Below are positions 8,059-12,980 of a stretch of DNA of 12,980 nt, piece by piece. A model generated the notes under the pieces. It was not told where the DNA came from and searched no databases. It saw only the letters and a program-made list of their open reading frames with translations. The translations under genes and the position numbers were made by a program. How positions within the stretch are numbered: the stretch's first letter is position 1; each line of letters opens with the position of its first letter. Source of the stretch: Eubacterium sp. (GTDB lineage: Bacteria > Bacillota > Clostridia > Lachnospirales > Lachnospiraceae); contig JAFZXD010000179.1 of the NCBI GenBank assembly GCA_017616955.1, positions 1 through 12,980 on the forward strand, given 5' to 3'.

Positions 8059-8898
8059 CTACACCTCCTTATTAAGCATGTTACATGCTTCTTCTCTGGC
8101 CTTAAGCTCAAATGGCTTATAGATTCCACCTCTTGCCATAGCCTCGTCAAAGTCTACTTCAAATCCGTCAAAATCAGGACCGTCAACACATGCGAACTTA
8201 GTCTCTCCACCTACTGTAAGACGACAGCATCCGCACATACCTGTTCCGTCAACCATGATAGGGTTCATGCTGACAACAGTTTTTACATTATATTTTTTAG
8301 TAGTCATTACTACGAACTTCATCATGATAAGTGGTCCGATAGCGATAACTTCATCAAACTCTTCACCATTCTTTATAAGCTCTTCAAGTGGTGCAGTTAC
8401 AACACCCTTCTCTCCCGCAGATCCATCATCTGTCATAAGAATGTAGTTGCTTGATGCAGCACGGAATTCATCTTCAAGGATAACAAGATCCTTGTTACGG
8501 AATCCAACTATAGAAGTAACTTCACATCCGATATCGTGAAGCTTCTTAGCAACAGGATATGCGATGGCACAACCAACACCACCACCAACTACTGCTACTT
8601 TCTTAAGTCCTTCTGTTTCGGTTGCATTTCCGAGAGGTCCAACAAAATCGTGAACACTATCCCCTACATTCAGTGAGTTGAGGATCTCAGTTCCTGCTCC
8701 AACAATCTGGAAAATGATTGTTACTGTTCCTTTTTCTCTGTCATAACCTGCAATGGTCAGAGGGATTCTCTCTCCATCTTCTGTTGCTCTGAAGATTATG
8801 AACTGGCCCGGCTCTGCCTTACGAGCAACAAGCGGTGCCTCAATCTCCATGAGGGTAACAGTAGGATTAAGAGATTCTTTTCTTACAATCTTGTACAT
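8059..8898 (-). CDS. nfnA: NfnA, FAD/[2Fe-2S] NAD-binding subunit
   Basis: This 279-aa protein of the ferredoxin reductase/dihydroorotate dehydrogenase electron-transfer type resembles SudB and NfnA. It has an FAD-binding beta barrel (PGQFIIF at 30-36, RIPLTIAG at 44-51), an NAD-binding VVGGGVGCAIAYPVA (103-117) and a [2Fe-2S] site near the C-terminus with Cys222, 224, 225 and 237 after MVDGTGM. In the Nfn complex this subunit reacts with NADH and passes electrons to the bifurcating FAD of NfnB. I chose the ATG at 8898 (MYKIVRKESLNPTV, matching the family N-terminus, 11 nt after GGAG). The ATG at 8907 is only 2 nt from that site, and the open frame back to 8976 lies in leader DNA. The gene is first in the nfnAB pair and follows a long, apparently folded leader. 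Confidence 0.87.
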   Translation of the reverse strand: MYKIVRKESLNPTVTLMEIEAPLVARKAEPGQFIIFRATEDGERIPLTIAGYDREKGTVTIIFQIVGAGTEILNSLNVGDSVHDFVGPLGNATETEGLKKVAVVGGGVGCAIAYPVAKKLHDIGCEVTSIVGFRNKDLVILEDEFRAASSNYILMTDDGSAGEKGVVTAPLEELIKNGEEFDEVIAIGPLIMMKFVVMTTKKYNVKTVVSMNPIMVDGTGMCGCCRLTVGGETKFACVDGPDFDGFEVDFDEAMARGGIYKPFELKAREEACNMLNKEV

Positions 8899-8942
8899 TC
8901 TTCTCATAACTCCTTTGTTCCTGGATTTATTCGATATTAACC

Positions 8943-9050
8943 ATTCAGAATATAGCATATATAACAGAATAATCATAAATGATTATTCTGTTATATATGC
9001 CAACCTTCAAATGAGGTTACTTCCTATTAATAAAGAAGCATCTTCTGAAT
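8943..9050 (-). promoter_or_regulatory. Candidate structured leader RNA of nfnAB
   Basis: Between the predicted start (about 9064) and nfnA, the minus-strand transcript can form several helices. The outer 8-bp helix pairs 9043-9050 with 8943-8950 exactly. Inside it lie a 4-bp stem (9035-9038 with 9020-9023), a 5-bp stem (9014-9018 with 9002-9006) and a perfect 21-bp hairpin (8980-9000 with 8955-8975, loop of 4). There is no T-tract after the long hairpin, so it is not a terminator. I do not recognise a known riboswitch class. The long palindrome could instead be a DNA operator. The helices are seen directly; the combined fold and any regulatory role are inference. Confidence 0.45.
8955..9000. 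repeat. Perfect 21-bp inverted repeat, 4-nt loop
   Basis: Arms 8955-8975 and 8980-9000 are exact reverse complements around TAAA. They are AT-rich and carry no T-run on either side. The element lies 57 bp upstream of the chosen nfnA start. As DNA it could bind a dimeric regulator or form a cruciform; as RNA it would be a very stable hairpin. Confidence 0.97.
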
Positions 9051-9070
9051 AGTGAACGAAATTACTCCAC

Positions 9071-9099
9071 ATTATAGAGTATAGATGCTTATGTTTCAA
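9071..9099 (-). promoter_or_regulatory. Sigma-A promoter of nfnAB
   Basis: The minus strand has TTGAAA (9094-9099), a 17-bp spacer and a perfect TATAAT (9071-9076). The leader to the nfnA ATG would be about 166 nt. A weaker alternative, TTGAAG-17-AATAAT (9005-9010 and 8982-8987), would start transcription inside the long palindrome. The promoter points away from that of tRNA-Ser. Confidence 0.75.
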
Positions 9100-9150
9100 C
9101 AGTTTTTTCGTATATTTGTTAAGTTTTCTTTACTATTATCTATTCATCTC

Positions 9151-9179
9151 TTGATTATTTTAAGTTTTTTTTATATAAT
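9151..9179 (+). promoter_or_regulatory. Promoter of tRNA-Ser(CGA)
   Basis: On the plus strand TTGATT (9151-9156) is followed by a 17-bp spacer and a perfect TATAAT (9174-9179). The start is expected near 9186. It is divergent from the nfnAB promoter, with the two -35 boxes 51 bp apart. Confidence 0.72.
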
Positions 9180-9183
9180 ACAA

Positions 9184-9207
9184 AAGCCGGTACAAAAGTA
9201 CTGGCTT
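9184..9207. other. Hairpin in the tRNA-Ser precursor leader
   Basis: A 10-bp stem (9184-9193 with 9198-9207, one G-T pair) closes an AAAA loop. It covers the predicted transcription start and ends 6 bp before the tRNA-Ser 5' end, so it could shape precursor processing. On the minus strand it is followed by a broken T-tract and could weakly end antisense transcription coming from the HD gene. Confidence 0.55.
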
Positions 9208-9213
9208 ATATTT

Positions 9214-9299
9214 GGAGTCGTATCGAAGTGGTCATAACGGGGCGCACTCGAAATGCGTTTGCCCTCCGGGGCACGAGGGTTCGAATCCCTCCGACTCCG
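9214..9299 (+). tRNA. tRNA-Ser (anticodon CGA)
   Basis: The 86-nt cloverleaf has a GGAGTCG/CGACTCC acceptor stem, anticodon loop CTCGAAA (CGA, reading UCG), a long class II variable arm and a T arm GAGGG-TTCGAAT-CCCTC. The discriminator is G, as expected for serine tRNAs. CCA is not encoded. It is the only plus-strand gene in the window. Confidence 0.96.
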
Positions 9300-9305
9300 C
9301 TCTAA

Positions 9306-9331
9306 TCCGGTTTTCAGCCGGAATTTTTTTT
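9306..9331 (+). terminator. Terminator of tRNA-Ser
   Basis: A 5-bp GC-rich stem (TCCGG 9306-9310 with CCGGA 9318-9322) is followed by eight T residues (9324-9331). The T-tract overlaps the stop codon (9330-9332) of the convergent HD-domain gene. Confidence 0.75.
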
Positions 9332-9944
9332 ACTCTTTTAGCCACCCATTTTCAACTGCTCTGTCCAGATTATCTGAAAGCCATTTATATACTTCAGGCA
9401 TGAATTCTCTAATTATTGCCATTCGATTTTCAACAGCCCCTCTGCTGGTTCCGTTTTCAATCCATGTAAAACCTTCTGTAAGAGAATTATGAAGAAATGG
9501 CTGAAGACTGTCCATGCAGGAAGCGTATTTTGCATCGGGTGTCTGTCTCGCATCAAACTCTTCCCAAAGGTCTCTTATCATCTTACCTTGTTCTTCCGGA
9601 AGCTGTGAAAACAGTTTATCTGCCGCTTCTTTCTCACGTTCAGCTTTACTCTCATTTGCTTTCATATCATATGCAAAAGTATCACCTGCGTAGATTTCAA
9701 TAAGATCATGCACTACACACATCTCAACTGCACGGCTGACATTTACAGGCTCTATAGCATATTCTTCAAAAAGCATTGCCATCACCGCTATATGCCATGA
9801 ATGTTCTGCGTCATTCTCTCTTCTGCTTTTGTCAAGAATTACGGTCCTTCGTAATATACCGGTCATCTTATCTATTTCAGCCGAAAATTTAAGTTGTTTA
9901 TCAAGCCTTACATTTCCACTGGACAGAAAATTCTCTAAACCCAT
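9330..9944 (-). CDS. HD-domain phosphohydrolase, YfbR/HD_3 type
   Basis: The start is the ATG at 9944, with AAGGAG 6 nt upstream, giving 204 aa. An upstream in-frame ATG at 9974 has no RBS. Motifs match the HD_3 group of metal-dependent phosphohydrolases: RRENDAEHSWHIAVMA with His48, VVHDLIEIYAGD with His79-Asp80, and a late Asp145 in SCMDSLQPFLHN. Together they give the usual H...HD...D metal-binding set. The YfbR relatives hydrolyse deoxynucleoside 5'-monophosphates, so a role in nucleotide turnover is likely, but the exact substrate cannot be read from the sequence. There is no signal peptide or membrane span, so it is cytoplasmic. It has its own promoter directly after the terminator of the L,D-transpeptidase gene, and its stop codon overlaps the terminator of the convergent tRNA-Ser gene. 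Confidence 0.87.
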   Translation of the reverse strand: MGLENFLSSGNVRLDKQLKFSAEIDKMTGILRRTVILDKSRRENDAEHSWHIAVMAMLFEEYAIEPVNVSRAVEMCVVHDLIEIYAGDTFAYDMKANESKAEREKEAADKLFSQLPEEQGKMIRDLWEEFDARQTPDAKYASCMDSLQPFLHNSLTEGFTWIENGTSRGAVENRMAIIREFMPEVYKWLSDNLDRAVENGWLKE

Positions 9945-9986
9945 TTTTTTCTCCTTTTTTCTTATTTCGCACATCTAATGATTACA

Positions 9987-10015
9987 ATAATATCCTTTTG
10001 TACGAATTATGTCAA
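9987..10015 (-). promoter_or_regulatory. Promoter of the HD-domain gene
   Basis: The minus strand reads TTGACA (10010-10015), a 17-bp spacer and TATTAT (9987-9992). The leading TT of the -35 box is the end of the T-tract of the upstream terminator, the same arrangement as at murJ. Confidence 0.72.
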
Positions 10016-10052
10016 AAATGACAACCGGGATCTCATTAATCCCGATTGCCAT
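10014..10052 (-). terminator. Terminator of the L,D-transpeptidase gene
   Basis: A 14-bp stem with two G-U pairs (10018-10031 with 10039-10052) closes a 7-nt loop and runs into five T residues on the minus strand. It lies 33 bp after the stop codon. Confidence 0.88.
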
Positions 10053-10085
10053 TTTAAATTACTTAGTTTCTATATTAATAGTCTG

Positions 10086-11222
10086 TTACTGATACATAAC
10101 AACCTTAGTTCCCGAAGGAATATTTTCGTATATCCACTTAGCATTGTTTATATCAAGACGGATACATCCCTGTGAAGCTGTTACTCCTATTCGTCCATCC
10201 ATAATATTCTCCATACTGCCCGGATAATAAAGTACTGAATGGAAGAGGAAGTTACCCGAAATCTGGCTAGCATACCAGCATGTATATCCATGATCCTCTC
10301 CGAAATGATATATATGCTCACCTATAGTGAACACTCCATTAGGTGTATTAACACCATCTGTACATGGGAATGTTTTTACAGATGTCCATTTATTCTGACT
10401 TCCTGTGAATATCCCTACCTTATGATCTGTTCGGTTAACAAGAATAAGGAAATTGGTAGAACTTGAATATTCCTGAGCCTTAAGTAACATAGGATCGGAT
10501 ATTCCACCGCTCTTTCCAAAATCATATCTCTGCCCATCTATAACATGAACTCCGGTTGCCATCTCTCCATTTGGAAGAAGATAATACCAATATCCACCTG
10601 AACTTATCCATGCAGATCTTGCCATTCGTCCATCATTATAGAAGTAGTAATACTTCTTCTTTTCTTTAAACCAACCGGTCTTTGCTGAACCGTCTTTACG
10701 TATAAAATACCATTCTTTTTGATATTTGAACCAGCCTCTCTTATGAAGAAGACCAGTCTTTTTTAAGTAATAACGTTTTCCGTTTTCAGTTATCCACTCT
10801 CCTCTTACCAGAGCACCATCTTCTCCGAAGTAATACCAGCCGCGTGGAGTCTGTTTCCAGCCGGTCTTCATAACACCTTTCTTATCAAAGAAATACTTCT
10901 TACCATTTATCATTCTCCAACCGGTAAGTCTCTTACCTGCTGAAGTTGTATAATACCATTTATTATGATACTTAATCCATCCCGTTTTAAGGTATCCGGA
11001 CTTATCAAAGAAATACCATCCTCCGTCTATCTTCGACCATTTATCCTTTGGATAATATCCATCCTCGTATTCATACCATTTTCCCTGTGGATTGGTCTTC
11101 CAAGTGCCCGAACCATGACTACCTGCCGCTGCTACATCGATTTTTGGAACAAATGCAACAATCAATGTCATAAGCGCAAGTACAGCAAAAATTATTCTGA
11201 CATTTCTACTATTCTCTCTCAT
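10086..11222 (-). CDS. Secreted L,D-transpeptidase with cell-wall-binding repeats
   Basis: This is a 378-aa exported protein. Residues 1-33 are a signal peptide (RNVRIIFAVLALMTLIVAFV, cleavage near VAAA|G). Residues about 40-250 hold roughly nine or ten short aromatic/Gly repeats of the cell-wall (choline-binding-like) type, for example GGWYFFDKSGYLKTGW and RGWYYFGEDGALVRGEW. Residues about 258-378 form a YkuD L,D-transpeptidase domain with His328 in LFHSVLYYPG and catalytic Cys353 in SQGCIRL. Such enzymes make 3-3 cross-links in peptidoglycan or attach proteins to it, acting outside the cytoplasmic membrane. The repeats probably hold it at the wall; whether this species has choline on its wall polymers is unknown. 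The ATG is preceded by AGGGAAG. The gene follows aroB by 117 bp and ends at a strong terminator. All active-site residues are present. Confidence 0.93.
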   Translation of the reverse strand: MRENSRNVRIIFAVLALMTLIVAFVPKIDVAAAGSHGSGTWKTNPQGKWYEYEDGYYPKDKWSKIDGGWYFFDKSGYLKTGWIKYHNKWYYTTSAGKRLTGWRMINGKKYFFDKKGVMKTGWKQTPRGWYYFGEDGALVRGEWITENGKRYYLKKTGLLHKRGWFKYQKEWYFIRKDGSAKTGWFKEKKKYYYFYNDGRMARSAWISSGGYWYYLLPNGEMATGVHVIDGQRYDFGKSGGISDPMLLKAQEYSSSTNFLILVNRTDHKVGIFTGSQNKWTSVKTFPCTDGVNTPNGVFTIGEHIYHFGEDHGYTCWYASQISGNFLFHSVLYYPGSMENIMDGRIGVTASQGCIRLDINNAKWIYENIPSGTKVVMYQ

Positions 11223-11244
11223 AGCTTCCCTTTCTATTTTTCGA

Positions 11245-11273
11245 TTTATATATTACTTTAGCGCAACTTTAAA
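11245..11273 (-). promoter_or_regulatory. Possible promoter of the L,D-transpeptidase gene
   Basis: The minus strand has TTTAAA (11268-11273), 17 bp and TATAAA (11245-11250). Both boxes are imperfect and the DNA is AT-rich, so this is tentative. The 117-bp gap after aroB shows no clear terminator, so read-through from aroB is also possible. Confidence 0.33.
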
Positions 11274-11339
11274 GAAATATAGCAGTAGAATGCATATAAA
11301 AGCCATCTATTTATAGGGATTTTGAAAACTTTAAGAATT

Positions 11340-12455
11340 TTATTTCATATTCATAATTATATCTCTTGCTATACTCTCTTCAATAGGCGCTGCAAATACT
11401 CCCGGCTCAAATTCTTTTATGGAACCTATACCATCCTGAAGAACAAAACGAAGCTTACCATCACGAACTTTCTTATCTGTATATAGCTTCTTTACAAGTG
11501 TTTCCCTGTCAATATAAGAAGGAATCTCAGTAGGCAGACCGGCTTTTGCAAGTAATGCTACAACTCTGTCTCTTTCCTCCTGATTAAGAAGCCCCATCTT
11601 AAGTGCAAGATCAACTTCTGCAACCATACCTATCGAAACAGCTTCACCGTGCATCAACTCATAATCGCTAACTGTCTCTATTGCACGACCAACCGTATGA
11701 CCAAGATTAAGAACCTCTCTGAGACCTGATTCTCTTTCATCCTTCATTACTACTTCATACTTAATCCTGCAATTTGCCTCAGCTATATGCTCACATGCCT
11801 TCGGATCAAGTGCAAGAATCTCATCTATATGGTCATCAAGATAGTTAAAGAATTCTCCATCTGCTAAACAAGCATGTTTAATGGTTTCTGCAAGACCACT
11901 TATTACCTGTCTCTTTGGAAGTGTTTTCCAAGTTGCTATATCAAGATACACCTTGACCGGCTGGTTAAATAATCCAATCAGATTAGTTGCAAGCTGTGTA
12001 TCAACAGCAGTCTTTCCTCCTACAGATGCATCAGCTGCAGCAAGTAATGTTGTAGCGTAGTTAATAAATGGAACACCTCTTCCAAATGTTCCTGCGAGAA
12101 ATCCTGCAAGATCGGTTACAACACCACCTCCTACGGCAATAATACAGCAGTCTCTTCTAAATCCTTTAGAAAGAAGTTCATCTTCCAGCTGAGCCTTTAC
12201 TTCTCTGGTCTTACTCTTCTCTCCTTCAGGAAATACGAAAAGATCAGCCTGATATCCGGCTTCTTTTATACGATCATATATTTCACGTCCATATAAGTCA
12301 ACTACTATACTATCTGTTATAACTGCAAACTTATGGATCTTTCCAACCATTCCATTCTTAAGATCCTGAATAAGATTATCCATCAGTTCATATCCGATAG
12401 TAACATCATAGCTGTCATCAACTACTTTTTTAAGTTCTACTCTAAATGTACTCAT
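11340..12455 (-). CDS. aroB: 3-dehydroquinate synthase (variant active site)
   Basis: This 371-aa protein converts DAHP to 3-dehydroquinate, the second step of the shikimate pathway, using NAD+ and a divalent metal. The NAD site is VGGGVVTDLAGF (108-119). Metal ligands are Glu190 (GLAETIKHA), His253 (LNLGHT) and His269 (MHGEAV). Lys148, Lys193, Lys232, Arg126, Arg246 and Asn250 align with the usual active-site set. Two positions differ: Thr157 (ATNLIG) stands where most family members have Lys (GKNLIG), and Arg257 (GHTVGRAIE) where His is usual (GHT-x-GHA). The ATG is fixed by an in-frame TAA directly before it, but the AGGAG site (12470-12474) is 14 nt away, which is unusually far. No other shikimate gene is adjacent. 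A diverged sugar-phosphate cyclase is less likely given the overall match. Confidence 0.93.
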   Translation of the reverse strand: MSTFRVELKKVVDDSYDVTIGYELMDNLIQDLKNGMVGKIHKFAVITDSIVVDLYGREIYDRIKEAGYQADLFVFPEGEKSKTREVKAQLEDELLSKGFRRDCCIIAVGGGVVTDLAGFLAGTFGRGVPFINYATTLLAAADASVGGKTAVDTQLATNLIGLFNQPVKVYLDIATWKTLPKRQVISGLAETIKHACLADGEFFNYLDDHIDEILALDPKACEHIAEANCRIKYEVVMKDERESGLREVLNLGHTVGRAIETVSDYELMHGEAVSIGMVAEVDLALKMGLLNQEERDRVVALLAKAGLPTEIPSYIDRETLVKKLYTDKKVRDGKLRFVLQDGIGSIKEFEPGVFAAPIEESIARDIIMNMK

Positions 12456-12558
12456 TTATATTTTACTTTCTCCTATATATATTGCTCAGTAAACAACAAA
12501 AATTAAATATGTCTAACCGTTCTCTAAGTATATACATGTTTCTTTAAAAAGTCCAGTT

Positions 12559-12588
12559 TATATAGAAACAAAGTTAATTATAATACAA
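12559..12588 (-). promoter_or_regulatory. Possible aroB promoter
   Basis: The minus strand reads TTGTAT (12583-12588), an 18-bp spacer and TATATA (12559-12564), just after the tRNA terminator T-tract. A perfect TATAAT at 12577-12582 lacks a well-placed -35. The region 12456-12586 is very AT-rich and holds no other clear element except a possible 24-codon upstream ORF (12463-12537). Confidence 0.35.
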
Positions 12589-12614
12589 AAAAACTCCCAA
12601 CAACCGTTAGGAGT
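12587..12614 (-). terminator. Terminator of the tRNA array
   Basis: A 9-bp stem with one wobble pair (12593-12601 with 12606-12614) closes a 4-nt loop and is followed by seven T residues on the minus strand. It begins 5 nt after the last tRNA, so tRNA 3' processing happens right beside it. Confidence 0.9.
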
Positions 12615-12619
12615 GAACG

Positions 12620-12693
12620 TGGACGCTCGGGGACTCGAACCCAGGACCGTCCGGTTATGAGCCGGATGCTCTAACCAACTGAGCTAAGCGTCC
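12620..12693 (-). tRNA. tRNA with CAU anticodon (Ile2 or elongator Met)
   Basis: The 74-nt cloverleaf has a GGACGCT/AGCGTCC acceptor, anticodon loop CTCATAA and T loop TTCGAGT, with discriminator A and no encoded CCA. It is not the initiator: the first acceptor pair is G-C and the anticodon stem lacks the three consecutive G-C pairs of initiators. CAU tRNAs can be elongator Met or the Ile2 type, modified by TilS to read AUA. The GGAC acceptor start and GGCTCATAACC resemble Bacillota Ile2 as I recall it, but identity is not settled. Confidence 0.9.
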
Positions 12694-12706
12694 TTTTTAA
12701 TAGTAG

Positions 12707-12778
12707 TGACCCGGACGGGAATTGAACCCGTGTTACCGCCGTGAAAGGGCGATGTCTTAACCTCTTGACCACCGGGCC
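12707..12778 (-). tRNA. tRNA-Glu (anticodon UUC)
   Basis: The 72-nt cloverleaf has acceptor GGCCCGG/CCGGGTC, anticodon stem-loop CCGCC-like with TTC, and T arm ACGGG-TTCAATT-CCCGT. CCA is not encoded. It lies 13 nt before the CAU tRNA in the same transcript direction. Confidence 0.95.
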
Positions 12779-12790
12779 TTAAGTAAAAAG

Positions 12791-12862
12791 CTCCCCGAGT
12801 TGGGCTCGAACCAACAACCCCGCGGTTAACAGCCGCGTGCTCTACCATTGAGCTATCGAGGA
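12791..12862 (-). tRNA. tRNA-Asn (anticodon GUU)
   Basis: The 72-nt cloverleaf has acceptor TCCTCGA/TCGGGGA, D arm AGCTCAATGGTAGAGC, anticodon loop CTGTTAA and T loop TTCGAGC, with discriminator G and no encoded CCA. It lies 12 nt before tRNA-Glu. The promoter of the array must lie upstream, beyond 12862 and perhaps outside the window. Confidence 0.95.
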
Positions 12863-12864
12863 AT

Positions 12865-12980
12865 GGCAGCTTCCTTTAGGAAGCTGTCCTGCGAAGCAGG
12901 ATTTGCTGGCGCGTAGCGCCGCAAACCGTACGTACCGGCAAGCGCAATCTCCCGTCCTGCGAAGCAGGATCTGCTGGCGC
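12865..12980. repeat. GC-rich hairpin cluster with a 27-bp direct repeat
   Basis: A 27-bp unit occurs at 12886-12912 and again at 12954-12980 (one mismatch, 68 bp apart) and is cut by the window edge. Each copy begins with the hairpin CCTGC-GAA-GCAGG. In the first copy this is followed by a second hairpin (12902-12912 with 12916-12925, loop GTA, one bulged T). Another perfect 8-bp hairpin (12867-12874 with 12879-12886) lies next to tRNA-Asn. GC is 51 of 80 bases over 12901-12980, well above the surrounding intergenic DNA. It resembles a dispersed palindromic (REP-like) element. No ORF of note is present. Confidence 0.75.

Noticed and set aside
8898..9064. Rex operator or known riboswitch before nfnA
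   Set aside because: No TTGTGAA-type Rex palindrome is present, and I recognise no conserved core of a known riboswitch class.
9212..9492. Two plus-strand ORFs across tRNA-Ser
   Set aside because: They translate the tRNA gene itself and then run antisense into the HD-domain gene. They have no ribosome sites.
12886..12980. CRISPR array
   Set aside because: Only two repeat copies are present, the intervening 41 bp is itself hairpin-rich, and no cas gene is in the window.

Overview
The window looks like a chromosomal segment of a low-GC Bacillota bacterium. The gene families, the AT-rich intergenic DNA, the strong AGGAGG-type ribosome binding sites and the canonical TTGACA/TATAAT promoters fit a Clostridia member, most likely a Lachnospiraceae relative (Butyrivibrio/Roseburia type). 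The taxon is inferred from style and family content, not from a marker gene. Every protein gene is on the minus strand, so it reads from high to low coordinate. The only plus-strand gene is a tRNA-Ser.

In transcription order from the right edge: a GC-rich hairpin and direct-repeat patch (12865-12980); three tRNAs (Asn, Glu and a CAU tRNA) ending at an intrinsic terminator; aroB (3-dehydroquinate synthase); a secreted L,D-transpeptidase with cell-wall-binding repeats; an HD-domain phosphohydrolase of the YfbR type; tRNA-Ser(CGA) on the plus strand; an nfnA-nfnB pair (electron-bifurcating ferredoxin/NADH/NADP+ oxidoreductase) behind a long leader that appears structured; a secreted fibronectin-III-like protein; a murJ - DUF815 ATPase - nth cluster; and finally a 36-codon membrane miniprotein gene followed by a secreted VanW-family protein that runs off the left edge.

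The theme is envelope biogenesis: MurJ (lipid II flipping), the L,D-transpeptidase (peptidoglycan cross-linking), VanW and the Fn3-like protein. Housekeeping genes lie among them: aroB (shikimate pathway), nth (base-excision repair), nfnAB (redox balance between ferredoxin, NADH and NADPH) and the HD protein (probable nucleotide hydrolysis).

The main points for a second look are these. (1) The nfnAB leader holds a perfect 21-bp inverted repeat nested inside a possible multi-helix fold. (2) The intergenic regions are very compact: intrinsic terminator T-tracts run straight into the next -35 box, three times in the same register. (3) An unlisted 36-aa membrane ORF has an excellent promoter and RBS. 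(4) AroB departs from the family at two active-site positions. (5) A GC-rich repeated hairpin element sits next to the tRNA array. I see no CRISPR array, transposase, phage gene or defence system.
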